Assembly (NCBI GenBank): GCA_903813345.2
Contig: CAIIXF020000002.1
Span: 31,180,926 to 31,244,925, forward strand
Origin: Owenia fusiformis
Taxonomy: Eukaryota; Annelida; Polychaeta; Sabellida; Oweniidae
Direction: 5' to 3'
DNA: 64,000 nt
Positions 11,388 to 23,826 of this stretch are shown here, piece after piece. The notes below the pieces were generated by a model. The model did no database searches and was not told where the DNA came from. It saw only the letters and a list, made by a program, of their open reading frames with translations. Position 1 is the stretch's first letter. Each line of letters starts with the position of its first letter. The translations under genes and the position numbers were made by a program.

Positions 11388-12183
11388 AAATTAAAATGCT
11401 AAAGTAAAGAAAGATACGGATATCAGATTCTTTATAACACTTGATACACATCTATATTGATATAAGTAAACCTCATATTTTGAAGAACCAACTATCCATC
11501 ATATTATTCAGATTGGATTAATCAATATTCTCATAGTCTCTCTAGTTTGTATGATTGTTCAGTTTGTTTAGATCAAACATCTCAAACGTTGAACTCATAT
11601 TTTCTCCATTCTTCTCAGGGTGTATAAACTTACAGTTTGTACTTTCTCCAGTGTGGGTTAAGGAAGTAGTTATCAGAAATTTACACAAAACAGGAAATGA
11701 AAAAAACACGTGGATATTCGACTTTTTAAAAACTGAATAGAGTTCTGTTTTGCCCACCAATCACATATCTCACATATCTCAACCTTACATATCATTTACA
11801 TGACCAGGATCACAATGATCATGCTCAGAATGACTCTAAAAATCACGTGAGACTTTTCAGAATATGCTTAAAAAGATTACCTTTGGAAATGTCGCTAAAC
11901 AGAAGTTTTCAGAAAATGTGCCCAATATATTGCTCTAAATCATAGGAGCTTTGAAATTTTGAAAAGTTGTCTGAAACAAAAATTGTAATCATGAAAAGAA
12001 AATGGATTGCTTTCCAAATCAATTTCTCATTTTTTCCATTTCTAGGAATGAATTAAGATTTTCAAAGCTCTTATCATTTCAAATAATATATTTGGCACAC
12101 TTTCTGAAAAATGCAATAGATTCTGTCTGGTGACCTTTCCAAAAGTCCAACTTTTAACTGTTTTTTGAGTCACATTTCTGAGT
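11388..12183. other. unassigned AT-rich DNA
   Basis: No gene, RNA or repeat boundary recognised. The two short overlapping frames near 11542-11760 look like chance. Confidence 0.4.
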
Positions 12184-12880
12184 CACACTCCTGTGTATAT
12201 ACTTTCTCAAGTATGTATAAACCGAAACTAGGTTCATTTCCCATGTGCCTAAACCAATATTTTATTTTTTTTATTCACCAATGTTTCAGAATCAATATAT
12301 TGTACTTTCTTTTATGAACTACAATAACTGTGTGTATTGACAAATATCATATACTTTCTCCAGTGTGTATGAGCAATTATTATGTACTTCCACCAGCTAT
12401 TTAACAAATACTCTGTATGTAGGATGTATGAACAAATATTTTGTGTCCATTCTCCAATATGTTTAAGCAAATCATTTGTACTTTCTCCATTGTGCATGAA
12501 CCAAAACTTTGTTCATTCTCTTCAGTGTCTCAACAAATATTTTGTTAATAAATCAATGTTTCAGAACGAATAAAATCTTCCTAAACCAGTGTGTATGAAC
12601 AAATGTCATGTTCTACTAAATCTATAGTGTGTATGAAGAGACAATACGTTCTCCAGTATGAACATGTATATGAACCAACACGCCTGTGTATACACTTTCT
12701 CCAGTATGTATTAACAAATATTATGCACATGTACTCCATTGTTTATGAACACACATTTTGTATCACCAAATAATATGAACTTTCTCCAGTGTGTATGAAC
12801 GCAGATGTTGTACGTTCTCCAGTTTGTATGAACAAATATTTTGTTTATTCATCAATGTGCATGCATGAACTAACACTATT
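12184..12880 (+). repeat. degenerate minisatellite, ~45-50 bp period
   Basis: About a dozen imperfect units share the words ACTTTCTCCAGTGTGTATGA and CAAATATTTTGT. Spacing is irregular and several units are diverged, so the array is old. Confidence 0.75.
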
Positions 12881-13117
12881 AATTTGTATATGGAACCCGA
12901 CGGTTAATTATAAGTACCGTATTTCCAAGTAAGATTTTTCATTAGAAATGTGCCTGTTTGTGTAATTTAGTCAATAAACAACTTATAAATGTCTGCAATA
13001 ATAGAAAAAATCATAGTGATTTTTTGGGCGTTTTGGCAAAGCCTTTGGTTTTTTGTAATGGGAAGACTGTCTTTATCACTAGAACTGTTCTGCATGGGGT
13101 CTTTTGCACATTGATAA

Positions 13118-13433
13118 CACTGGCTGATTAGGGGGGGGGGGGGCTGGGGGCCCGGCCCCCCCCCCCTTGGGTGGGCCCAGAAAAAAAAATTGGGCCCAAA
13201 AAAAATTTGGGGCCAAAAAAGGACTTGAGGCCCCAAAAAGTGGGCCTTTTTGGTCACTAGCGGGCCTTTTAAGGCCTTATTTTTTAATTTCAGGCCAAAT
13301 TTTGAAGAAAATTCGCCTCAAAATTTCAAAATTTGGGCCCACTTTTGGGTAATAGGGGCCCAAAATTTTGAAATGTTTTTTCTCTCCCTTCAAATTTGGG
13401 CCCCCCCCTTGTTGATTCCCAGATCCGCCCCTG
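13118..13433 (+). mobile_element. G/C-run MITE, second copy
   Basis: 316 bp, flanked by GATAA on both sides (13113-13117 and 13434-13438). The ends are CACTGGCTGATTA and AGATCCGCCCCTG. The interior aligns with 11130-11387 and has ~60 bp extra near 13250-13310. The same 5 bp target-duplication length in two copies fixes the element's ends. Confidence 0.8.
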
Positions 13434-14088
13434 GATAAGTTATATACTAGATATAGTACATTTACTCCATAGATTTGCAATGTCTAGATTTTATTCAAGT
13501 AAATGGGTTCACTGATAGCGAGATCAATAGTGCAAGAAAACAGGCAAATAGTTCCTTCATGGAACGAAGCATGAAACTTTCCACATATCATCAGAATACC
13601 ATTCCCTTTGATTTAAGAGCCAGAGCCATTTTTGTGGTCCACTAGAATGATCAAAAAATAGTAAGTACCCCCTCCTACCAAATCCCATGGGGGTGAGGAG
13701 ATATAGGAATATTTTTTTCATAAAGAAATGTCTTTGAATATGGTCATACTACAGTTTTAGAGTGCTATTTTCATGGTAAAGAAATTTTGCAAACATAACA
13801 AGATGATTTTTCATTGATTTCCATCATTGTTAAAGACTAATCATGGGCGACGCCCACTTTTCATACCTTGAACATTTAGATTATTAAATCTCTATCATGG
13901 GTTGAACAAATGAATGTAATTCAGTTTTCTGGATAACACCAGATACCTTTTTGATGTTAGGTGCTATAATTAATCTTAGCATTTGACTTTTTAAAGGCTT
14001 ACACCATAGCACAACCCTGTTTAGAAGAAGAAAGCAAGCAACAAATGTCCCAGATCTACAACATGTTTCCACTATTCTATGTACATGT

Positions 14089-14274
14089 ATGTCGAGTCTC
14101 TATTTTCTCCGGAAGAGAACCTATGCTACAGATACAACTTTCCAGAATTTAGATGATGATGTGCTTAAACAGTTTGATGAATGGTGTGCTGACCCAGTGC
14201 CTAAACAGTTTGATGAAAGGTGTGCTGACCAACAGAATGTACCAGTCTTTAAGTTTTGGTTTCCGATTATTTGA
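14089..14274 (+). pseudogene. fragment of transposon-associated gene, left arm copy
   Basis: Encodes KQFDEWCADP...QNVPVFKFW-type sequence, with the tryptophan/phenylalanine pattern seen in the N-terminal half of the family represented at 5050-6897. The words KQFDE(W/R)CAD occur twice in tandem, from a small internal duplication that is also present in the inverted copy at 16234-16419. Confidence 0.45.
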
Positions 14275-14728
14275 ATCGAAATACTGTGCCTTAACTAAGT
14301 GTGGGCTATCAGAGAGGGAATTTCCCTCTTTATCTCCAGTCAATTAGCAATCTTATCACCTGGTTTTTTGTTTTTTGACCTTGTCAATATGCTTGCTGAG
14401 TACCAGTTCAGTATATCATCAGAACTCAAAGTTCAAAAATGGATAGCTTTTGGAAAAGTAAAAAATTAGAGATATCTCACTTCTCATGAAATTGCAGCTG
14501 CCCTTTGACATGGTAGGACTATGTGTCTCGACTTATTTCATGCCCCAACAGGTTCAGACACTATATCTGGATTCCAATTATTGAACGTTTTGTTGTGATT
14601 TTATACAATAGAGACAACAATGAAATAACTGTAAATGCTGCAAGACAAGAAATGTTCACAAAGAAAACAACTCAAATTGAGAACATCCCACCATAAGTTG
14701 CATAAGTTGGTTCCAGACAATTATACCT

Positions 14729-14944
14729 ATGTCAGTCCTCGCTTCACCCTCACAATTGAGTTGGGAATCCATTACCACAAAGGCTGGGAAATTAATTTGG
14801 GTGCCAGTGTGGAAAACATTGCCCCAAGCTTCAGATGCATGCCAAATGCTAGTAAAATGCAGCTGCAAACAACAGTGCTCAACAAAAAGATGCAAGTGCT
14901 TTTTTGTCATTCTAGTGAACCACAAAAATGGCTCTGGCTCTTAA
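14729..14944 (+). pseudogene. fragment of transposon-associated gene with cysteine-rich tail
   Basis: Translation gives LPQASDACQMLVKCSCKQ followed by QCSTKRCKCFF. This is a cysteine cluster (CxC-x3-C-x4-CxC) typical of the C-terminus of multicopy transposon-linked proteins. It is isolated between repeats and clearly a fragment. An inverted partial copy lies at 15530-15620. Confidence 0.45.
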
Positions 14945-16233
14945 ATCAAAGGGAATGGTGTCCTGATGATATCTGAAAAATTGCAAATGTGCCCTCCCAT
15001 CAAATCCTGGGGGGAGGGGGAGGGAAGTATTTTTTTGTTGATTTTTTTAAATATGATCTATATTATTTTTAGTATGTTATTTTCAGTGTTTAAAAACAAT
15101 TTTCAAGATTGCATCAGTATTTCTCATGGATATTCATTATTAAAGCCTGACCAAGGGCGACACCCACTTTATCAACATGTTAATACATAATGTTAATACA
15201 AGTTAATGAGTCTTCTATTATGAATAGGAAAATTACCTAATAAGGCTGAATAAAATTGATAAGATAAGTCAGTTATTTATGTTAAGATGATAAATGCTTT
15301 AAGTAGGTCAATTGAAAGGCCACATCCCTTTTAGATATAAAGATATAATAATATATAATTCACAATTAATGATACATTATTTTGACTTTTAATGAGAGCA
15401 CTTTGACTAATTGATACAAGTTACCTTATTAGGTATCTTAACTGCAGTTCAAATATCCTATTTTGTGCATTTAAGCACTTCAACACTCTATTATCATTAT
15501 CACTGAGCTAGGTGTCATGTCCATTACAATCCCTGCATTTTACTAGCATTTGGCATGCATCTGAAGCTTGGGGCAATGTTTTCTACACTGGCACCCAAAT
15601 CATTTTCCCAGCCTTTGCTGGTGTAGTGTCTGAACCTGTGGGAGCATGAAATAAGGGGAGACGCAATTTCATGGGAAGTGAGATATTTCTAATTTTTTAC
15701 TTTTCCAAAAGCTATCCATTTTTGAACTTTGAGTTCTGATGATATACTGAACTGGTACTCAGCAAGTATATTGACAAGGTCAAAAAACAAAAAACCAGGT
15801 GATAAGCTTGCTAATTGACTGGAGATAAAGAGCGAAATTTCCCTCTCTAGTAGCCTACACTTAGTTAAGGCACAGTATTTCGATTCAAATAATCTGAAAG
15901 CAAAACTTAAAGACTGGTACATTCTGTTGGTCAGCACACTTTTCATCAAACTGTTTATCACTTCATTATCTAGATTCTGGACAGCTTCTGTATATGTAGT
16001 ATAGGCTCTCTTGAGAATTTAGAGACTGCAGACTGTAACTGTGGCGGCCTTTCTGGTTCCGGTTCAACCCATGAAAGAGGTTTAATAGCCTAAATGTTCA
16101 GCATATGAAAAGTGGGCGTCGCCTATTACTAGTCTTTAACAACTATGAAAATCAAAGAGAAACCATCTGGAAATAAAGAGGAAAATTCTCCTGTCCTATT
16201 AGCCCTTACATAGTCAAGGCACAGTATTTCAAT

Positions 16234-16419
16234 TTAAATAATCAGAAACCAAAGCTTGAAGACTGGTACATTCTGTTGGTCAGCACACCATTCATCAAAC
16301 TGTTTAGGCACTTGGTCAGCACACCATTCATCAAACTGTTTAAGCACATCATCATCTAAATTCTGGACAGTTGTGTCTGTAGCATAGGTTCTCTTCAGGA
16401 GAGTATAGAGACTCGACAT
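16234..16419 (-). pseudogene. fragment of transposon-associated gene, right arm copy
   Basis: Inverted duplicate of 14089-14274 with the same 61-codon frame, including the doubled KQFDEWCAD words and the QNVPVFKLW ending. It is part of the fold-back arm, not an independent gene. Confidence 0.45.
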
Positions 16420-16985
16420 ACATGTACATAGAATAGTGGATACATGTTGTAGATCTGAGACATTTGTTGCTTGCTTTCTTCTAAACAGGGGTGTGATATG
16501 GTCTAAGCCTTTAAGAAGTCAAATGCAAAGATTAATTATAGCACCTTACATCAAAAAGGTATCTGGTGTCATCCAGAAAACTGAATTACATTTATTTGTT
16601 CAACCCATGATAGAGATTTAATAACCTAAATGTTCAAGGTATGAAAAGTGGGCGTCGCCCATGATTAGTCTTTAACAATGATGAAAATTGATGATAAATC
16701 ATCTTGTTATGTTTGCAAAATTTCTTTACCATGAAAATAGCACTCTAAAACTGTAGTATGACCATATTCAAAGAAATTTTTTATGAAAAAAATATTTCGA
16801 TATCTCCCCACCCCCATGGGATTTGGTGGGAGGGGGTACTTACTAGTTTTTGATCATTCTAGTGGACCACAAAAATGGCTCTGGCTCTTAAATCAAAGGG
16901 AATAGTATTATGATGATATTGTGGAAAGTTTCACGCTTCGTTCCATGAATGAACTATTTTTGCACTATTGATCTCGCTATGAGTG

Positions 16986-17483
16986 TGTATTCATATGTTG
17001 TGCTTATGAAATATAAAGACTCCTGTACTACCTTATGAATGAAAATAAACTCTTCCAAAAGTGATAGGACCTTAGTGCACCCATGCCATCGTAAGGACCT
17101 TAGGTTGGCATGCCAAAATGTAAAATCTCTATTATAGCGTGACCTGTCACCTTAGCTTTACTTTTTGAAAATATAGTTTAATATGCGAATCTAACAGATA
17201 AAACACACATATACGTTGATATGTTGACAATCCATATGGCCCATCTGGATTTTGATACAATATATTTTCAAATCATGACTTTTTACTTTATTTATAAGTC
17301 ACTAAATTATACTTTTTTATAACAGGACACAAAATAAGGTCATAGTTACGCATTTATCACTATGATATTAGATTATATTCCTGTGTTTTTACCGGATATT
17401 TTTTATCTGTAATTGTGATGTAAAAAGTTAGTCTCCAGTGTGATTTATATTGGGTAAAAGTATATCCAGAGCCGAGGAATGAG
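16986..17483. other. unassigned AT-rich DNA
   Basis: Nothing recognised. Confidence 0.4.
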
Positions 17484-17528
17484 ATTATATCTTCCCGAAG
17501 GATCGGTGGGACCGAGGGAAGATATAAT
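17484..17528. repeat. short hairpin
   Basis: Perfect 13 bp inverted repeat ATTATATCTTCCC / GGGAAGATATAAT around a loop containing CGAAGGATCGGTGGGACCGA. It is one of several hairpins in 17.4-19.5 kb. Confidence 0.7.
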
Positions 17529-17619
17529 ATCACTTGGAAGGTAGATAAAGGTTATGTACTGGGAGGTTTTGGATACAGGGTTTAACCAAGGGAAATATGT
17601 GTATCTCCTGAGGGACCGC

Positions 17620-17745
17620 AGGGACCAAAAAATTGAAAAAAAATTTGGAAAAAAAATTGGTAAAAAATTTTGTAAAAAAAAATTTGTAAAAAAAATTTTA
17701 AAAGAGATTTTGAAAAAAAATTATAAAAAAATTAGCGGTACCTAG
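17620..17745 (+). repeat. A-rich low-complexity tract
   Basis: Runs of 5-9 A separated by TTTG, TTGG or TTTT words. The lysine-rich short frame over it is an artefact. Confidence 0.75.
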
Positions 17746-17807
17746 ATACACTATATATTCCCGCTCTTTATGTACCTAGAACCTCAATAGGTATGAAATA
17801 CATAAGG

Positions 17808-17946
17808 GTTATGTACTGGGAGGTTTTGGATATGGGGTTTATCCAGAGGGAGATATGCATATCTACCTGAGGGACCGTAGGGACCGAAGGTAGATATGCA
17901 TATCTCACGAGGGATGAACCCAATATCCAAACCGACCGTTCATAAC
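17808..17946. repeat. hairpin mini-element
   Basis: About 139 bp palindrome: GTTATGTACTGGGAGG... at the left and ...CCGACCGTTCATAAC at the right, with an inner stem AGATATGCATATCT. The loop has CCTGAGGGACCGTAGGGACC. A half copy precedes it at 17550-17625. Confidence 0.7.
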
Positions 17947-17950
17947 TGCT

Positions 17951-18192
17951 TTATCCTATACCAAGTAGAGTTTTCAGGGACATATGGCCATCTTAATAGT
18001 AAAAATAAACAAATCATTCATATGCAAAGTCATTGTATTGCATTTCCATTACTTACCGGAAGCGGGAAGATATGCACCGAAGCGGGAGATATGGCGGGAG
18101 ATATGGAGGTTCTGGATATGGAAACCTCAAAATCAGGATACGGGATATATCTTACCAATTTATCTCCATAAAACTCTACTTGGCATAGGATA
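17951..18192. repeat. hairpin mini-element
   Basis: Left end TATCCTATACCAAGTAGAG and right end CTCTACTTGGCATAGGATA are inverted repeats that enclose partly symmetrical sequence. Confidence 0.65.
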
Positions 18193-18200
18193 ATATAAAT

Positions 18201-18332
18201 TATTCAATGATTCGAGTGAAATACAGAAAGTATTCTTCCCGAGAAGGTTGTATTTCACGATGCGCTAGCAGAGTGAAATACAGACGTTCAAGGGAAGACT
18301 ATTTTCTGTATTTCACGAGAAATCATTGAATA
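18201..18332. repeat. hairpin mini-element
   Basis: Ends TATTCAATGATTCGAGTGAA and its near complement (TCACGAGAAATCATTGAATA). The loop region carries GATGCGCTAGCAGAGTG. Confidence 0.7.
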
Positions 18333-18778
18333 ACGTTTTCAAGTCACTTGGCTTGGGGCCGGAGAAACAGATCAACCTTCTCACCTCAGAGATATTTTAC
18401 ATTGGTATTCCTTCAATTCCTTCCTTGTTGTTTGCTTTGTATTGTATTATACGAGACATTTGATTTTCTTTTTTTTCTTCAATTTCATCAGCTGGAAGCG
18501 CAGTGTAGCGAAACGTTTTTTCGACTTTCGTCTGCCATATTGGATTTTAAATTTTTTTACTTGTTCATGAAAACAATGTACATGCTTCATATTGATCTTT
18601 TTATATTCACAGATGTGTGTGTTTTTATCCTAAAATTATAAATTGTGATGATCACCGTATCATTTCCTGATATTCAAATCAGATATTTCTAGCAAAATGC
18701 AAATATTAGCATGCGTTGGTGTAAACTGATCACCATTGATTTTTTCAGTACTAGTCATATCCTGGATGGAAATCTGGG

Positions 18779-18808
18779 GCGTTGGGATACTAGACCGTAT
18801 CCCAACGC
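18779..18808. repeat. perfect 12 bp hairpin
   Basis: GCGTTGGGATAC and GTATCCCAACGC separated by six bases. It is very stable if single-stranded. No T-run follows and no gene is adjacent. Confidence 0.75.
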
Positions 18809-18936
18809 TGACGTCTTTTTCACACTGTATCCAACGCTTAGTGGAATGTGCGTGTAAATACAGGATATATTTAAGTCACGTGCACCAATCAGATTGCAGG
18901 GAATTTCACCATCATGGAATAAAACAGTTTATCCAA

Positions 18937-19106
18937 TACTGGGACGTGTTACAGGTACATAAAACCGGTGTGTAAAAACTTTTATCCCATACTTGGACGT
19001 GTTACGGGTACATAAAGCCGGTTTGTAAAAACTTATATTTTCATCAGCGGGCAGATATAGCTTTACGTCCCGCTCCGAGCGGGCAGATATAGTATATCTG
19101 CCCGCT
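18937..19106 (+). repeat. direct repeat followed by hairpin
   Basis: Two ~45 bp direct copies of GGACGTGTTAC(A/G)GGTACATAAA...TGTAAAAACTT (18942 and 18996) are followed by a 29 bp palindrome AGCGGGCAGATATA/TATATCTGCCCGCT at 19078-19106. Confidence 0.65.
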
Positions 19107-19384
19107 ACGTCATAATCGCTGTTCCCGTATTGGTTTTTTTTGTAACGTTCGCATACTGTAAACGACAATGGAGAAAAACACAGAGAATCGCGATCTTTTT
19201 GATGCTTTAAAGAAGGGAAGGAGCAGTATGCCCCGTTAATAATCAAAGATTTGAACAGGAAAATCCGACTACGGACAAGAATACAAAACTGGACATAAAT
19301 ATTTTAAAATAATTCCACGGTTGGTTGCAAAGTTTCTGAACTTTGGCGAATTGAACATTGTGATTGGTATGGGATAAACAGATC

Positions 19385-19482
19385 ATCCTATAGTCGGTTC
19401 AGGATATTTGGATTACGGCCCTCGGGCAGATATATTATATTGGCCTCGGGATAATCCCAATATCCTGAACATCATATAGGAT
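19385..19482. repeat. hairpin mini-element
   Basis: ATCCTATAGTCGGTTCAGGA at the left pairs with TCCTGAACATCATATAGGAT at the right. The centre has CCTCGGGCAGATATATTA. Confidence 0.7.
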
Positions 19483-20872
19483 AATCTCTATATACTCCCA
19501 TAGATGATATGTATTATCAATCATACAATAGCACACTAAACACTTAATAGAAGTAACACACATTTTAACATACATATTATTCTAAATTTTGTGATAAGCC
19601 AGTTGCTAACTTTCAGTGCTTTCAGTGCAGCTCAACACGACCAGTCAACAGGCTGTCAAACTCCTTTTCACACTACCCTACCTCGACATTTGACATTCAA
19701 AACCAGAATATAATGAATAATAGAAGGAATGATACGTTTCATTGGAGTTCATTGATGCACGGATGCATACAAGGGGCGTCATTAGAATACGTCAATAGAA
19801 TATTTCAAATGCTGTATATATGGAAATGCTTGCGTAAAACTGCAAAATAACTATATAATGTGCGGAATATGACATATGTTTGTATCGTGGTTATCGCGTA
19901 ACTGTTACCGCTGGCATTTTGAATGTTGACTAGACATAGTGCTGTACAATTAGTGTATTTGTAGGAAGTGGATTCATAATACTATAACTATGCTCAACCC
20001 ACACTTTTAACTCTGAAAACTATTACCAGATCGATGACATGTTGAATGTCAGATGTTTTTGGATGGTACCTGCTCCATTGATTTTGCATTTAATCATGAA
20101 ACGCTCATCACCAGACACCTGAAAACAAACATTATCCTCTTTGTGAGAGGAGGAAAAAATTTTGACAATCTGTTTCGCCTTGCAGCAAAGTAAAGATACA
20201 TTCCTGGGACGACTTTTTATTCATCTTAAGATTTTAGAAAAACAATTAATTCACAAAAATACAGTTGAATAACAAACTAGAAAACATATCTACATATACC
20301 ACAATGGCACACAGTATAATAACAGTTAACTGTTTTTTTGTTACAAACCAATGTCAACATAAGTAACATTTCGAGTTACTTACACGCTCCCTGTACGTTA
20401 ATAGATTTACTGAAATGTATCTTGTATTGCTTTCGAGTTTTGCTTCACTGCGCCCACTATTATCTATATTTGCCTATATGTCTTTTTGCCAACAGTATTC
20501 TACAAGCTGCTTGATGAATCTATTTTATGTCTGGTAGAACACTAGAAATGAATGTAAATTTATTTTACGTTCGGAAATATGGAATTAAACCCATGTCCCC
20601 CATTTGCATCTTAACCGTACCCTGTTTCATGGTAGGGTAGTGTGTTTTGTGAGTGAGAAAAATGTTCCGTTTTAGAAGACAAATTATTCTGGGTCACGTT
20701 CACCAATTCTCGTGTACCTGATTATATACAGTCACGCTTTTGGTTACATTCAGAAGTAAAATTCTAGAATGATCAAGGTAGTCTAGTAGTTTAAGTGATC
20801 TGAGAAAATTCATACTCAGTAGACTTTAAAGCTGATATTCGACTGAACAGGGGATACACTTGGAAGGAGAAA
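19483..20872 (+). other. upstream region of the SLC22-like gene, nothing specific seen
   Basis: Should contain the promoter and 5' UTR of the gene whose first coding exon starts at 20873, unless there are upstream non-coding exons. No convincing TATA or initiator can be chosen by eye. A short inverted pair (CACACTACCCTAC near 19668 and GTAGGGTAGTGTG near 20631) is the only structure noticed. Confidence 0.4.
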
Positions 20873-21005
20873 ATGGAACCCGACGTCAACAGGGGTTTAC
20901 ATAATGATGGCAAGTTTGGACGGTTCCAGGTAACAATGTACGTCATTCTGGCCGTTTACATATCCTTCCCTTGCCCATGGCAGATGTTCATCATTGTGTT
21001 TATAG
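20873..21005 (+). CDS. SLC22-like transporter, exon 1 (N-terminus and first membrane helix)
   Basis: Major facilitator of the SLC22 (organic cation/carnitine/zwitterion transporter) type, acting at the plasma membrane; the substrate cannot be told. The exon begins with ATG (MEPDVNRGLHND), then GKFGRFQVTMYVIL, the usual cytoplasmic lead-in to helix 1 of SLC22 proteins, and a hydrophobic segment to FIIVFIG. It ends at a consensus donor TATAG|GTAAGT in phase 1. It joins in phase with exon 2 at 49648, so intron 1 is 28.6 kb and carries the LTR retrotransposon. Five exons in the window give about 363 residues of an expected ~550. The start is the first ATG in frame; an upstream exon cannot be excluded. 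Confidence 0.82.
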
Positions 21006-21231
21006 GTAAGTTCTCTACCCCAAACTAAAAACATTGTAATGTTTAGGATGAGCATGTGCGAGATATGGTCATTTGTGTATTAACTAGTTTTGGCGGATGT
21101 GAAGTCGGTGTTTTAAACGTCTTCTTACACTAAGGGTCACGGAATTGCAAATATAGTCCATAGAAGTATATTACATTTTCAGGCAAAATTGATCTCAAAA
21201 CGTTAGTTTGTTATTTCTATATACAGTATGT

Positions 21232-21453
21232 CAGTAGTATATCATGCGTAAAAGAAAACCACTTAACCACAACTGTGGTAAATCTCGGCTTTTCTCGTAA
21301 AATCCCTGAAAATACAGAGTGGTAACCAGTGCCTAAATGTAGGTGTGACTGTACTAAATATGTACTCATGTTACGAGATGACTGAGAGTGCGTCATCTAT
21401 GGAATACCCTCGATTTTATCCCCTCCCCATACCACGTGAAAAGGTGCTCGCGT
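21232..21453 (+). repeat. inverted repeat arm near the 5' end of intron 1
   Basis: About 222 bp that is reverse complementary to 49259-49497, with some substitutions and small gaps. Matching blocks include CATGCGTAAAAGAAAACCAC, CAGAGTGGTAACCAGTGCCT and CCATACCACGTGAAAAGGTG. It starts 227 bp after the exon 1 donor. Confidence 0.8.
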
Positions 21454-23826
21454 TAATCTAATGTTATAAGATGACTGACAGTGTGATAAGTCTGAAATAT
21501 GCTGTGTCCTCTCTCCTCCCCAGGCCCAATTATGTTTCTCTGTTTAACGATTGTTTAAGATAATGTCAATGAAACACTTCAAAATCTAAATATTAATCTG
21601 AGGTCATCTATTTCTATCCCTAACCCCTCAGTTACCATGACGACTACTTACGTCATTGGATTTAATCCTATTTGTGATAACAAATCCTCGGACATTAAGT
21701 GCTGTTGGAATGATTGGTGGGCTGCATAACTTTATCTTAGTTCTTTCAAAAACAGTTCCACGCCGATTGGTCGATCCGTTATCATGTTACAATCTCGGTC
21801 TTACATTTGGCCAGCTATTTTCAAAACCAATATAAATCGGGCCAAGCTAATCTTCTAAGCATTCATTGTTCAAAACCATTCAACAAAATGCCTGACCAAC
21901 TTGAATCGTTTCAGCTCATAGTTCATGGTATGGCTCATAGATATTACAAATCCGTGGCACCATATATGCATAACGACATTTGAACCGATATTTAGGGAGG
22001 GGCATATGTCCTTATGCTTTTAAAATGCCATTTGGTAAAAAATATTAAGGCTTTCGGGTCGCATTATGTCTGTCATCACAAGAGGTCAAAAAACGTGAAA
22101 CTTTTTATGCGCATTTTAGTGCATTTTATGAGACTCAAATTGTAAATCGAAACTTATATATAATTTAAAGGATTAGGATTACATAGAAATATAATACTAT
22201 TTTAACGTAAATGTCATTTTTCAATTAGTGCATTGCACTAGGGTACTTTTCAACGTTTTATTATTTAGAAAAAAATAAGACAGAGCAGATGTGACCAAAT
22301 TATGCGAAATATTCAGAAAATCTATAATTGTAGTAACATATTAGTTTTGTACTTATAGAAACAATATATTCACGGAAATATTTCTTGCGTTTTCAAGGGT
22401 CAAACAACAGATTATTGTTAATGATATTCAAAACGTAATCAAATAAAAATATAAAGGATGTATCATTTAAATAATTAATCTAATTTTGGTATTGGAATGT
22501 TTACATTTTTAAACTAGATGATTTGCATCGAGGAATAAAGAAGGCGCAATCAAATGCGTCGCATATATCATAGTGTCACAATGCTGTGCTCCCACAATAA
22601 AATAACCATGCAATGTTGTAAGAAAGTAAACATTGAATGCATTATAATATATTTCAGTTTTAATTATCGATTGTTTTATAAATGAGAACGCTAGAATGAT
22701 TGATTGAGAAACCAGAAATCAACTTTCGTGGTTGACGAGTGACTATATTCAGGACGATTTGATGCAGTAGAGCAAGATTTGTGAAATTCAAGATAGTAAT
22801 TTAGTTTTTTGAACTGTCCCTTGCGAAGACAAGATTTAGTTTTTGTTTCGATCATAACTTGACAAATGTTCGTTCTATTCTAAATGTAAATTCATAAGTG
22901 AGAGCCATAATGTCATTAATAAGAACCAGAAACCAACCTTCGTAATGGATGAGTGACACCGTTAGAGACGATTTCATTTAGCAGGGCGAGATTGTGAATT
23001 ATACGAAATTAAAGGTACTCATTTATAGACTATCTATATTTTATCATCTGTGTTCACGATCTATGTATCGTTGTTCCAAGGTGTGACCCTATCAATCATA
23101 TCAACTCAACCATCGCGTGCAAAGTCCCGATTGGAATTGGGAGAAATCTATAGTGTTGCACACATCCAATCTTTCAGACGAGCCTCCGATATTTAAAGAC
23201 GACATCGAATCATTTTTAAGACCGGTTCTCTCAATTTTTTCAGCAATCCAACATCTCTCGTTTCCGATCTTTCCATTCGAGTTTTAGGAACCCATACTTC
23301 ATTTTATAATTTGTAACTTTTTATCAAATCAGGCATTATTCATTTGTGCACAAACTATATGTCGCCAAAGCCATGCAAATTGCACTTTTACGAATTGTTG
23401 TGAGTGTTGTAAGATACATTTTCCTTTCACGTTGAATATTGATTTGGGATAGTTGGATTTTCTTTCCATTTGGCAATGAGATCTTAGACATTTCATTTTC
23501 TTGCTATGTTTTGTCATTTTGGTCTTTCGCATTTGGCACTTGTGCGTACAAATTCATGACATTTTGGATAGAATTTGGGACAAAATGGCTACTCCCAGGC
23601 TATATCTCTTTTGTTTTTATATTGGGTATTGCTAGAAAAACTAGTTTCTGGGTGAAATTATATGTCACATATGAAGGAGGTAATTTAATTTATACTTGAA
23701 TACCATGTATTACTCATTTCTGAGTAAATTCTATGCTGATTATTATATCTTTATTTCCCATTATTCATGGATCATTTTACAACGTAATTACAGGTTAATA
23801 AAGTGTATAAAAACGTTCAAACGAAG
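21454..23826. other. intron 1 DNA, mostly unassigned
   Basis: No coding exon seen. A stretch at about 21930-22140 (GGCACCATATATGCATAA, then GGTCAAAAAACGTG) is inversely similar to 26860-27060, suggesting diverged terminal repeats of an older ~5 kb insertion. The rest is AT-rich. Confidence 0.4.

Larger units (their letters stand above)
13510..16985. mobile_element. 3.5 kb complex fold-back element
   Basis: The ends are inverted repeats (CACTGATAGCGAGATC at the left, its near complement at the right). The outer arms, about 13510-14300 and 16190-16985, are reverse complementary over ~790 bp. Further inverted pairs lie inside: 14280-14530 with 15655-15870, and 14770-14860 with 15530-15620. A shorter repeat of the outer arm's start also occurs at 14910-14960. 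The structure looks like two inverted copies of one element that later rearranged. It carries fragments of the transposon-associated gene family. No transposase was identified. Confidence 0.7.

Noticed and set aside
11085-11402. Proline/glycine-rich open frames on both strands
   Set aside because: They come from the G and C runs of the MITE at 11130-11387.
18779-18808. Transcription terminator
   Set aside because: It is a strong hairpin but has no T-run and no adjacent gene, and the genome is eukaryotic.
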